Part shown: positions 17,008 to 24,407 of the stretch, one piece after another | Layout: each line of letters begins with the position of its first letter | Position numbering within the stretch: position 1 is the first letter of the stretch | Assembly: GCA_039194665.1 (NCBI GenBank) | Contig: JBCCVW010000025.1 | Location: 1-33,446 of the forward strand | Length of the DNA: 33,446 nucleotides | From: JABSQH01 sp039194665 | GTDB taxonomy: Bacteria > Actinomycetota > Acidimicrobiia > Acidimicrobiales > Ilumatobacteraceae | Reading direction: 5' to 3' | Position numbers and translations under genes: made by a program | Notes under the pieces: generated by a model | The model's input: the letters and a program-made list of their open reading frames with translations, nothing else | What the model was told of the DNA's origin: nothing | Databases searched by the model: none

Positions 17008-17034
17008 TGTGCGGTTTGTTACCGAAATCGCACA
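17008..17034. promoter_or_regulatory. 27-bp dyad in the regulator/kinase divergent region, candidate operator
   Basis: Inverted arms TGTGCGGTTT (17008-17017) and AAATCGCACA (17025-17034) match at 9 of 10 positions around a 7-nt centre GTTACCG. It lies 37 bases upstream of the response-regulator start, in a 249-base region shared with the kinase gene. The minus strand contains GGTAAC, reminiscent of GTAAC-type MtrA boxes. Autoregulation is inferred. Confidence 0.45.
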
Positions 17035-17220
17035 ATCCGAGCGTCGGCCTGTCACATCCGACCACCACCATGATGGCTGTTCACGCTGCCCCGGTGAGGT
17101 GCCTTCCTCCCCCTGGCGCCTCACCGGCAGCGCGTGGACCGCTATTCGAGCGTCCACCGTCCGACTTCCAATCCACCTCCCGGGCGGTCCGCGTCTCGTC
17201 GACGCCACCGGTGCACCCCA

Positions 17221-18747
17221 ATGCTGAGCCAGAATGCTTCCGTGGCTCGCCGACGAACACTGCGATTGCGCACCCGCATCACGCTGTTCTTCGTGTTCAT
17301 CGCCCTGCTCGCGGGTACGGTGCTGATCGGGGTCACCTACGGATTCGCCCGCAACAACCTGCTCGACGAGCGATCCGACGAGGCCCGCGACCAAGCGTTC
17401 ACCAACGCCAACCAGGTCAGCGAACGGCTGACGGACGACCCCGAATCGATCTTCGGCTTCTTCGACAACGGCCTCCGCACAGAGTCGGACGGGTTTGCAG
17501 CGCTGCGCACCACCGAGGACGGCCCGATCGCCACCGACACCGTGGTCACCGACGTGCGCTACCAGGTCGACGTGTTTCCGGCCCGTCTCGTCGACGCGGT
17601 TTCCGCCGGACGGTCTGGGCAGCAGTACACGGCGATCGACGGCGACGACTACCTCGTCGTCGGCGTGTACGTGGCGGCGCACGACGCGGGGTACTTCGAG
17701 GCGTTCTCCCTCGATGCCACGGAGAGCACGCTGACCGCGATCCTCACCGCATTGGCCCTCGGGGCGGCTGGCACGCTGTTGCTCGCCTCGCTGTTCGGAC
17801 TGGCCACCAGCCGACGGCTGCTCGCCCCGCTCAGCCAGGTGGCCGATGCTGCCGAAGACATCGCGTCGGGCGGCCTCGACACGCGATTGGCGCCCGAATC
17901 CGACCCCGACCTCGACCGTTTGGCCGGTTCGTTCAACGAGATGGCCGATGCCGTCCAGGCCCGCATCGAACGCGAGGCGCGCTTCGCATCCGACGTGAGC
18001 CACGAGTTGCGATCGCCGATCACCGCCCTGACCGCTGCGGTCGAGGTACTCGACGCCCGGCGCGACGACATCCCCGAACGCACCCAGCAGGCGCTCGACG
18101 TGGTGGTCAGCCAGGTCCGTCGGTTCGACTCGATGGTGATCGATCTGTTGGAGCTGTCTCGACTCGACGCCGGGCCCCCGGAACTCAACGTCGACGATGT
18201 CGATCTGGTTGACCTCACGCGGCGCATCGCCGCCCGGTACGGCGCCCCGGAAGTACCCATCGATGCCAGCTCCACAGCCGGCGCGCCGTCGGCGACTGGT
18301 CTGGCCGGCCCGCTCATGGTGACCATCGATCGCGTCCGTTACGAGCGCATCCTCGGCAATCTGCTCGACAACGCCGCCACGCACGGCGGCGGGGCGGTGC
18401 GCATTGAGCTCCGACCGGTGGCCGATCGCGTGATGGTCGCCGTGGAAGATGGCGGCCCCGGCGTGGCCGACAGTGAGCGCCACCGCATCTTCGAGCGCTT
18501 CGCCCGCGGCAGCGCCGCACGCAGCCGGATCGGCACCGGCCTCGGCTTGGCCCTCGTCGCCGAGCACGCGGCGGCGATGGGCGGATCCGCGCGCGTCGAA
18601 GACCGCATCGGGGGCGGCGCCCGATTCGTCGTCGAGCTCCCCCGCGAGGTCGTCGGGCGGGTCGTCGACAATCCGACCCCGCCCCATGGGATCACCCCCG
18701 TCGCTCCCCAACCAGCGCACGTGACAGCGCAACCGGCGCGCTCATGA
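17221..18747 (+). CDS. Sensor histidine kinase, MtrB-like
   Basis: 508 residues from ATG 17221; GTG 17242, with CAGAAT 6 nt upstream, is a plausible alternative start. First membrane helix RITLFFVFIALLAGTVLIGV (about 20-42), extracytoplasmic sensor of ~125 residues, second helix about 170-196, HAMP (SRRLLAPLSQVADAAEDIASG), and DHp with phosphoacceptor His261 in DVSHELRSPITAL. The HATPase_c domain shows NLLDNAATHGG (380-390), VEDGGPGV, FERFARG and GTGLGLALV. The DHp helix through DLLELSRLDAG closely recalls MtrB. The stop overlaps the lipoprotein start (ATGA). Kinase plus GerMN lipoprotein mirrors mtrB-lpqB of other Actinobacteria, where the system controls cell-wall and division genes. Confidence 0.92.
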   Translation: MLSQNASVARRRTLRLRTRITLFFVFIALLAGTVLIGVTYGFARNNLLDERSDEARDQAFTNANQVSERLTDDPESIFGFFDNGLRTESDGFAALRTTEDGPIATDTVVTDVRYQVDVFPARLVDAVSAGRSGQQYTAIDGDDYLVVGVYVAAHDAGYFEAFSLDATESTLTAILTALALGAAGTLLLASLFGLATSRRLLAPLSQVADAAEDIASGGLDTRLAPESDPDLDRLAGSFNEMADAVQARIEREARFASDVSHELRSPITALTAAVEVLDARRDDIPERTQQALDVVVSQVRRFDSMVIDLLELSRLDAGPPELNVDDVDLVDLTRRIAARYGAPEVPIDASSTAGAPSATGLAGPLMVTIDRVRYERILGNLLDNAATHGGGAVRIELRPVADRVMVAVEDGGPGVADSERHRIFERFARGSAARSRIGTGLGLALVAEHAAAMGGSARVEDRIGGGARFVVELPREVVGRVVDNPTPPHGITPVAPQPAHVTAQPARS

Positions 18748-19532
18748 TCGGCGGCCGGCGATGTGCCGCTGCGGCGATCGCCGCAGTGATCGCCGCGACC
18801 GCCGCCGGTTGCGGCGTACCCACCGGTGACAGCAGCTTCGACGAGATCCCGCCGGCCGAGATCCCCTTCGGCCTCAACGAGGAACCGACGACCACCACCA
18901 CGACCACCACGACAACGACGACACTCCCGGACACCCCGCAGACCTCTGCGCTACCGACGACGACCACCATCGCCTTGTCACTGGTCGAGATCTACTTCGT
19001 GTCGGGCCGCGACCTGCAGTCGGTGCAGCTCGAACTACCCCGCGGTTTCGGAGCGACCCAGGTCAAGGACCTCCTCGAAGCCGGCCCACCGGTCGGATCA
19101 GCGGGCGTGGGGCTCGACTCGCTGATCGAAGAAGGCCTGATCGTGTCGATCGAGGAGGCCCGCGGCGTGTTGACCATCGACCTCGACGGCGACCTGTTCG
19201 ACGACATCGCCAGCTTCGATCAGAGCGAGGCCTTCGGTCAGATCGTGTTGACGATGACCAAGGCCGTACCGACCGTCGGGCTGGTGGCGTTCACCATCGA
19301 CGGCGAACCGACACGCGTCAAGCTGGGAAATAGCGACTTGTCTGCCGAGGGCGCGCCGGTGGCCTACGACGACTACCGCGTGCTCATCGCCGGCGAAGTC
19401 GACCCCAATGCGACCACGACGTCACTCCCCGTCGCCGAAACCGGCGTACCCGACACCGGCGTCACCGAGACCACAGACACCGACGCCACCGTCACCGATC
19501 CGACGGTGACCGACACGACCGGCGATCAGTAG
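18744..19532 (+). CDS. GerMN-domain lipoprotein, LpqB-like partner of the kinase
   Basis: 262 residues. Lipoprotein signal peptide: basic MIGGRR, an Ala/Ile-rich core and a lipobox AAGC with lipid-carrying Cys23. A low-complexity linker with 12 consecutive Thr follows. A GerMN-like domain fills about residues 68-215 (VEIYFVSGRDLQSVQLELPR, VKDLLEAGPP, the GVLTIDLDGDLFDD strand, FGQIVLTMTKA and VAFTIDGEPT). The C terminus is again Thr/Asp-rich. LpqB of Mycobacterium and Streptomyces contains GerMN plus a propeller and modulates MtrB; this protein is much shorter and has only the GerMN part. An ATGA overlap with the kinase gene implies coupling. Its 3' end overlaps the convergent era gene by 7 bases. 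Confidence 0.85.
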   Translation: MIGGRRCAAAAIAAVIAATAAGCGVPTGDSSFDEIPPAEIPFGLNEEPTTTTTTTTTTTTLPDTPQTSALPTTTTIALSLVEIYFVSGRDLQSVQLELPRGFGATQVKDLLEAGPPVGSAGVGLDSLIEEGLIVSIEEARGVLTIDLDGDLFDDIASFDQSEAFGQIVLTMTKAVPTVGLVAFTIDGEPTRVKLGNSDLSAEGAPVAYDDYRVLIAGEVDPNATTTSLPVAETGVPDTGVTETTDTDATVTDPTVTDTTGDQ

Positions 19533-20428
19533 CCGAGCCGCTCGACGCGATCAGGTCGGCGCTGCCAATTCTTGTCGACCTTCACCCTCAGTTCGACGAA
19601 GGCACCGTCCGGCAACTGCTGGCGCACCTGCTGGCCAACACGCTTGAGTACCTGGCCGCCCTTGCCGATGACCATGCCCTTCTGACTCTCGCGTTCGACG
19701 ATCACATCGATGCGAATACGCGGCCATTCCCACTCGACCACCTCGGTGGCGATCGAGTACGGCAACTCCTGGGCCGTCTCGGCAAGCAGCTGCTCGCGGA
19801 CGAGTTCGGCGACGCGCCGCTCCTCGCCGACGTCGCTCACGGCGTCGGGCGGGAAGTACAGCGGGCCGACCGGGAGCCGAGTGGTGATCTCGTCGAGCAA
19901 CACGTCGAGACCGTCGCCGGTCCGCGCCGACACCGGGACGTATGCGCCGGCGTCGAGTTCGGACGCCGCCTGCAGCATTGCCAGTACCTGATCGGGCCGC
20001 GCCCGGTCGAGCTTGTTGACCACAACGATCGAGATCGCCCCGACTCGTTCGGCGACCCATCGATCGCCGCTCCCGAACGGCTGCGTCGCATCGAGCACCA
20101 GGCAGATGACGTCGACACCGTCGGCACTGTCGAGTGCGGTTGCGTTGACCCGCTCGCCGAGCGCGGTCACCGGCTTGTGCAAGCCAGGCGTGTCGACGAA
20201 CACCAGCTGCGACGGCGGTGTGCCGTCGAGACGGGTCGACACACCCATCACCCGGTGGCGCGTGGTCTGCGGCTTGTCCGACACGATGCTCACCTTGGTG
20301 CCACACAGCGCGTTGATGATCGACGACTTGCCCACGTTGGGCCGACCGACGAGCACGACGAATCCGCTCTTCAGGTCCTCAGGTGAATCGTTGACGGCCG
20401 CGGCGTCCGTCGAATCGTCGCTCACCAC
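19526..20428 (-). CDS. era: GTPase Era
   Basis: 300 residues, the usual Era length. Era is an essential GTPase that binds 16S rRNA and assists 30S assembly. G1 is GRPNVGKS (28-35), the switch region has KPQTTRHRV, G3 is DTPGLHKP, and G4 is NKLD, with a G5-like PVSARTG. The C-terminal KH domain carries the RNA-binding loop GMVIGKGGQVLKRVG. Two adjacent GTG codons (20428 and 20425) can start it. In many Actinobacteria era sits next to recO and uppS; here those genes are about 10 kb away. It diverges from the MaoC-type gene across only 23 bases. Confidence 0.95.
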   Translation of the reverse strand: MVSDDSTDAAAVNDSPEDLKSGFVVLVGRPNVGKSSIINALCGTKVSIVSDKPQTTRHRVMGVSTRLDGTPPSQLVFVDTPGLHKPVTALGERVNATALDSADGVDVICLVLDATQPFGSGDRWVAERVGAISIVVVNKLDRARPDQVLAMLQAASELDAGAYVPVSARTGDGLDVLLDEITTRLPVGPLYFPPDAVSDVGEERRVAELVREQLLAETAQELPYSIATEVVEWEWPRIRIDVIVERESQKGMVIGKGGQVLKRVGQQVRQQLPDGAFVELRVKVDKNWQRRPDRVERLGY

Positions 20429-20451
20429 CCAAGTTTGCCAAGCTCGCCGCC

Positions 20452-20907
20452 ATGACCCGCATGATCGATGGCCTCAGCGAACTCAAGACGCTCGTCGGCG
20501 AGCACCTCGGATACTCGCCATATGTCGAGGTCACCCAGCAGATGGTCAACACCTTCGCCGATGCGACCGGCGACCATCAGTGGATCCACGTCGACGTGGA
20601 ACGCGCCAAGCAGGGCCCGTTCGGCGGACCGATCGCCCACGGCTACCTCACGCTGTCGCTCGGTCCGATGCTCGCCCCGCAGGTGTTCGGCGTGTCGGGC
20701 ATCACGATGGGCGTGAATTACGGCGCCGGCAAGATCCGCTTCCCGTCGCCCGTGCCAGTGGGCTCGAACCTGCGCCTCGGCGTGACGCTGAAGAGCGTCG
20801 ATGACATCCCGGGAGGCGCCCAGGTCGTCACCGACTTCGTCTTCGAGGTCGAAGGTGCGGAGAAGCCGAGCTGCGTCGCCGAGGTGATCACTCGCTACTA
20901 CGAGTGA
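20452..20907 (+). CDS. MaoC-like (R)-hydratase, single hotdog domain
   Basis: 151 residues. MaoC/NodN-type hotdog enzymes hydrate (R)-specific enoyl-CoA. The hydratase-2 signature is clear: FADATGDHQWIHVDVERA, with the catalytic Asp/His pair, then GPFGGPIAHGYLTLSL, and later VNYGAGKIRFPSPV. Length and pattern match the NodN-like group of stand-alone MaoC proteins. ATG 20452 is used; ATG 20461 is also possible. It has its own divergent start opposite era and is followed by the SRPBCC gene and an acyl-CoA synthetase on the same strand, consistent with lipid or steroid side-chain metabolism, though the true substrate is unknown. Confidence 0.88.
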   Translation: MTRMIDGLSELKTLVGEHLGYSPYVEVTQQMVNTFADATGDHQWIHVDVERAKQGPFGGPIAHGYLTLSLGPMLAPQVFGVSGITMGVNYGAGKIRFPSPVPVGSNLRLGVTLKSVDDIPGGAQVVTDFVFEVEGAEKPSCVAEVITRYYE

Positions 20908-21021
20908 CCGACCCAGGGTGACGGCTACGACCTCGGTGCCATGCATGAGGTTCGGCTGATCGACGCCCGCGGTTCTGAGGTCCACTGCGCACGGCGGTCC
21001 GCCATCGGGCAACATCGAGCG

Positions 21022-21501
21022 ATGGCACCCGTCTCGTTCACCGTCGAGTACCGCTTCGACGCCCCGCCCGGACACGTATGGGACGAGCTGGTCGACTGGA
21101 AAGGGCACGAGCGCTGGATCCCGGCGACCCGCGTCGACGTCGGCCCGGGCGAGCCGACCGAGGTCGGCACCGAGTTCGTAGCAACAACGGGCGTCGGGCC
21201 GGTTGCGCTTCCGGACCGCATGCGGGTCGCCTCCTGCGAGTGGGACGCGAAAACCCTCAGCGGGCGATGTGAGGTGGAGAAGCTCGGGCCGGTGCTGACG
21301 GGACGCGCCGGGTTCACGGTGTCTCCTTCGGAGGCCGGACGAACCGACCTCGTGTGGTTCGAAGATGTGCAGGTGCGGTATGCCCCAGCGTTGTTGGGCC
21401 GAGCCCTCGGCCGAATCGGTGCGCTCGGATTCCGTTCAGCGATGAAGCGGCTGGCGGCCCAGTTGAACGAGTCATCCGCCGCACCAACGCCGACCGCCTG
21501 A
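21022..21501 (+). CDS. SRPBCC-family (START-like) protein
   Basis: 159 residues. The start at ATG 21022 gives MAPVSFTVEYRFDAPPGHVWDEL, the normal N terminus of the polyketide-cyclase/dehydrase and lipid-transport family, whereas the 27 residues added by ATG 20941 do not resemble it. A CAACAT element lies 6 nt before ATG 21022. Family features: the first strand and helix with VWDELVDWKGHERWIP, mid-protein strands (VALPDRMRVASCEW) and a long amphipathic C-terminal helix (LGFRSAMKRLAAQLNE). These proteins form a hydrophobic pocket for a lipid or polyketide. No ligand can be named. It lies between the MaoC-like and acyl-CoA synthetase genes on the same strand. Confidence 0.8.
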   Translation: MAPVSFTVEYRFDAPPGHVWDELVDWKGHERWIPATRVDVGPGEPTEVGTEFVATTGVGPVALPDRMRVASCEWDAKTLSGRCEVEKLGPVLTGRAGFTVSPSEAGRTDLVWFEDVQVRYAPALLGRALGRIGALGFRSAMKRLAAQLNESSAAPTPTA

Positions 21502-21556
21502 CTCCATCGACCGCGGACCACCGGTGGCGGATTCGCCGCCACGGCGGCGGATTCTC

Positions 21557-21571
21557 TACGTTGCGACGATG
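21557..21571 (+). promoter_or_regulatory. Leaderless-type -10 element of the second acyl-CoA synthetase gene
   Basis: TACGTT (21557-21562) is exactly 6 nt before ATG 21569. This selects ATG 21569 over the in-frame GTG at 21524, whose 15 extra residues look unrelated to the family. Confidence 0.55.
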
Positions 21572-23254
21572 TCGACGCCGGGGGCCGTCACCTTTCCACT
21601 CGCCGCTGTCCACGAAGCGATCGCTACCTCGCGCCCCCACGACGACTGCCTCGTGTTTCGCGACCGGCGGCTGAGCTGGTCCGACGTCACCGAACGCACG
21701 CGCCGGCTGGCCAACCATCTCGTCGAGCGTGGACTGGGCTGCCACACCGAGCGCGCCGACCTCGCCAGTTACGAGAGCGGCCAAGACCACCTCGCGATCT
21801 ACCTGCACAACGGCAATGAGTATCTCGAGTCGATGCTCGGGGCGTTCAAGGCCCGCGTCGTGCCGTTCAACGTGAACTACCGCTACGTCGCCGATGAGCT
21901 GACCTACCTACTCACCGACGCCGATGCCCGAGCGGTGATCGTGCACTCCGCGTTTGCGCCGACGCTGGCCGAAGTGCTGCCAGCGCTCCCCCGACTCGAC
22001 ACGATCATCCAGGTGCCCGACGAGTCGGGCCACGATCTGCTGCCGGGTGCGGTGTGGTACGAGGACGCGCTCGCTGCGGCATCACCCGAGCTCCCCCCGG
22101 TCGAGTGGAGCGCCGATGACCTGTACATGCTGTACACCGGCGGCACGACCGGGATGCCCAAGGGCGTCATGTGGCGCAATGGCGATGCGATGGTCGAGTG
22201 CTTCGGTGGCTCACCCGCGGCGGCCACGGTCGACGAGTTCGTCGACGACGCCACGACCGGCCTGCGCGCACTGTTGGCTCCGCCGTTCATGCATGGCGCG
22301 GGTCACTGGATGAGTTTCCGGACGTGGCTGGGAGGCGGAACCGTCTTCGTCCAGTCGCATCCCGAGCGATTGGTTCCGCGCGACATCTGGTCGCTCGTCG
22401 AGAGCGAGACGCTGAACTTCTTGCTGATCGTGGGCGACGCCTTCGCCCGCCCCCTGCTCGACGAGCTCGATCGCACCCGAGACGCCGGACAGCCCTACGA
22501 CCTCGGATCATTGAACGTGATCTTGTCGGGCGGAGCGGCCCTCTCGGAACCGCTCAAACGAGAGTTCCTCGATCATCTGCCAACTGCGCTCATCGTCGAC
22601 GGTCTCGGTTCGTCTGAGGCCGGCGGCCAGGTGTCGCATGTGTCGACCGCCGGATCGGCATCGACCGGTACGTTCGAGATCAGCGAAGGCAACGTCGTGT
22701 TGTCTGCCGATCTCGATCGAGTACTACAGACCGGAGATCAAGAGCTCGGCTGGCTGGCCAAGACCGGCCGGTTGGCGCTCGGCTATCTCGGCGACGCCGA
22801 CAAGACGGCGCGCACCTATCCGGTGGTCGACGGCGTGCGGTATGCCGTGCCAGGCGACCGGGCCCGCCTCCTCGATGGCGGGCTCATCGAGCTGCACGGC
22901 CGCGACTCGGTCACGATCAATTCCGGCGGCGAGAAGATCTTCGCCGAAGAGGTCGAGGGTGCGCTCCGCACCCACCCGGCGGTGTACGACTGCGTCGTGT
23001 CGGGCCGCCCGAGCGAACGCTGGGGCAACGAGGTCGTGGCCATCGTGCACCTCCGCGACGGACACGATGCCACCGACGACGACCTGCGCGCCGCCGCCGA
23101 ATCGCGTATCGCTCGCTACAAGTTGCCCAAGGTGATCGTGCGCGTCGGTCACATCCAACGATCGCCGTCGGGTAAGGCCGACTATCGATGGGCCAAGGAG
23201 ACCGCGGTGGCCTATGGTTCCGAGCATGGGGTTGATCGACAAACTCAAAGGTGA
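21569..23254 (+). CDS. Acyl-CoA synthetase, FadD19-like
   Basis: 561 residues from ATG 21569. ANL-superfamily acyl-adenylate and CoA ligase. Seen: VFRDRRLSWSDVTERTRRLANHL at the N terminus, YLESMLGAFKARVVPFNVNYRYV, the phosphate loop LYTGGTTGMPKGVMWR (about 187-202), APPFMHGAGHW, DGLGSSEAGGQ, the hinge RDSVTINSGGEKIFAEEVE, and the catalytic Lys region RSPSGKADYRWAKE at the C terminus. The PFNVNYRYV and TGGTTGMPKGVMWR patterns fit the FadD19/FadD17 group, some members of which activate steroid side chains. The substrate is not settled by sequence. Its end overlaps the SPFH gene start by 29 bases. Confidence 0.9.
   Translation: MSTPGAVTFPLAAVHEAIATSRPHDDCLVFRDRRLSWSDVTERTRRLANHLVERGLGCHTERADLASYESGQDHLAIYLHNGNEYLESMLGAFKARVVPFNVNYRYVADELTYLLTDADARAVIVHSAFAPTLAEVLPALPRLDTIIQVPDESGHDLLPGAVWYEDALAAASPELPPVEWSADDLYMLYTGGTTGMPKGVMWRNGDAMVECFGGSPAAATVDEFVDDATTGLRALLAPPFMHGAGHWMSFRTWLGGGTVFVQSHPERLVPRDIWSLVESETLNFLLIVGDAFARPLLDELDRTRDAGQPYDLGSLNVILSGGAALSEPLKREFLDHLPTALIVDGLGSSEAGGQVSHVSTAGSASTGTFEISEGNVVLSADLDRVLQTGDQELGWLAKTGRLALGYLGDADKTARTYPVVDGVRYAVPGDRARLLDGGLIELHGRDSVTINSGGEKIFAEEVEGALRTHPAVYDCVVSGRPSERWGNEVVAIVHLRDGHDATDDDLRAAAESRIARYKLPKVIVRVGHIQRSPSGKADYRWAKETAVAYGSEHGVDRQTQR
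23213..23228 (+). promoter_or_regulatory. Leaderless-type -10 element of the SPFH gene
   Basis: TATGGT (23213-23218) ends 7 nt before ATG 23226 and lies within the 3' end of the acyl-CoA synthetase gene. It favours ATG 23226 over ATG 23214, which overlaps the element itself. Confidence 0.5.
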
Positions 23255-24407
23255 ACTCGTCGACATCATCGAGTGGATCGACGACTCGCGATCGACGCTC
23301 GCCTGGCGCTTTCCGCGCTATCAGAACGAGATCAAGAACGGCGCAGAACTCATCGTGCGCGAGGGCCAGGAAGCGGTGTTCGTGTATCGCGGGGCACTGG
23401 CCGACACGTTCACCCCCGGGCACTACGAGCTGACCAGCGAGAACTTGCCGATCCTGTCGACGCTGCAAGGTTGGAAGCACGGCTTCGACAGCCCGTTCCG
23501 TTCGGAGGTGTACTTCATCAATACCCGACCGGTCACCGGGATTCGCTGGGGCACCCCACAGCCGGTGACCGTGCGCGACCCCGACTTCAAGATGGTCCAG
23601 GTGCGGGCGAACGGCTTGTGCGTGGTGAAGATCGACGACATCGAGATCTTCTTGAAAGAAGTGATCGGCACCGACTCAGCCGTGGAAGCCGAGGAGATCA
23701 CCGAGCTGTTGCGTCGAGTGATTTCGATGGCCTTCTCCGACATGGTCCTCGAGACGGGTCTCGGAGCGATCGACCTACAGGGCCGCCAAGTCGAACTGTC
23801 GGAGAAGCTGCGCGAGTTCGTGATCGAGCGCGTCGACGACGAGTTCGGTCTGACGATCCCCGAGATCACGATGAACATCTCGCTGCCCGACGAGATCACC
23901 CAGGCCATGACCCGTGGCGTGGCCAAGGGCGTCGAGGCGTCGGGCTTCGTCGAAAACGTCGACCTCGGGAAGTACCAGCAGGCGCAAGCCGCCGACGCGA
24001 TGGTCGCCGCCGCTGAAAACGAAGGCGGCTCGGTGATGGGCGACATGATGCAGATGGGTATGGGCGTGGCAATGGCCGGCCAAATGGCCAACCAGATGCC
24101 CGGATTCGGCGCACCGCAACAACCAGCGCAGCCCGCACCCGCCGCAGCGGCTCCGGCTGCACCTCCGCCGCTGCCAGGGCAGAAGATGTTCCACGTCGAC
24201 CACGGCGGCACGCCGGGTGGCCCGTACAACATGGCGCAGATGCAGCAGGGCATCGCCGGCGGTCAGGTCACCGGCCAAACCCTGGTGTGGGCCCAAGGCA
24301 TGGCTGGTTGGGCGCCCGCCCAAACCGTGCCCGAGCTGCAGACGCTGTTCGCGACTCCCCCGCCGATGCCGCCGACGTCGCCCACGCCGCCGCCGGTCCC
24401 CGAATGA
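23226..24407 (+). CDS. SPFH-domain protein with C-terminal GYF_2-like domain (YdjI/virion-core-protein-like)
   Basis: 393 residues from ATG 23226. The SPFH/band-7 domain occupies about 1-260 (IIEWIDDSRSTLAWRFPRY, GAELIVREGQEAVFVYRGALADTFTPGHYEL, FGLTIPEITMNISLPDEI). No membrane helix is present, unlike flotillins. A Met/Gly-rich stretch and a Pro/Ala-rich linker lead to a ~55-residue C-terminal domain (FHVDHGGTPGGPYNMAQMQQ, TLVWAQGMAGWAPA) matching the GYF_2 pattern that binds proline-rich peptides. Similar SPFH proteins are annotated 'virion core protein' and occur beside PspA in the Bacillus ydjGHI operon. The next gene, which starts with a Pro-rich segment, overlaps by ATGA and is a plausible partner. 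A scaffold role in membrane stress is inferred. Confidence 0.82.
   Translation: MGLIDKLKGELVDIIEWIDDSRSTLAWRFPRYQNEIKNGAELIVREGQEAVFVYRGALADTFTPGHYELTSENLPILSTLQGWKHGFDSPFRSEVYFINTRPVTGIRWGTPQPVTVRDPDFKMVQVRANGLCVVKIDDIEIFLKEVIGTDSAVEAEEITELLRRVISMAFSDMVLETGLGAIDLQGRQVELSEKLREFVIERVDDEFGLTIPEITMNISLPDEITQAMTRGVAKGVEASGFVENVDLGKYQQAQAADAMVAAAENEGGSVMGDMMQMGMGVAMAGQMANQMPGFGAPQQPAQPAPAAAAPAAPPPLPGQKMFHVDHGGTPGGPYNMAQMQQGIAGGQVTGQTLVWAQGMAGWAPAQTVPELQTLFATPPPMPPTSPTPPPVPE

Noticed and set aside
16972..17220. Possible small RNA or peptide gene in the largest intergenic region
   Set aside because: Apart from the dyad at 17008-17034 I see no strong hairpin with a T-tract, no good ribosome binding site and no convincing short reading frame.
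16972..18732. N-terminal extension of the response-regulator frame across the whole kinase gene
   Set aside because: The receiver domain begins exactly at ATG 16971; the extension is antisense to the kinase and has no recognisable content.
20908..21021. Start of the SRPBCC protein at ATG 20941, or a small gene in this gap
   Set aside because: The added 27 residues do not fit the family, whose N terminus begins at ATG 21022. I see nothing else convincing in these 114 bases.
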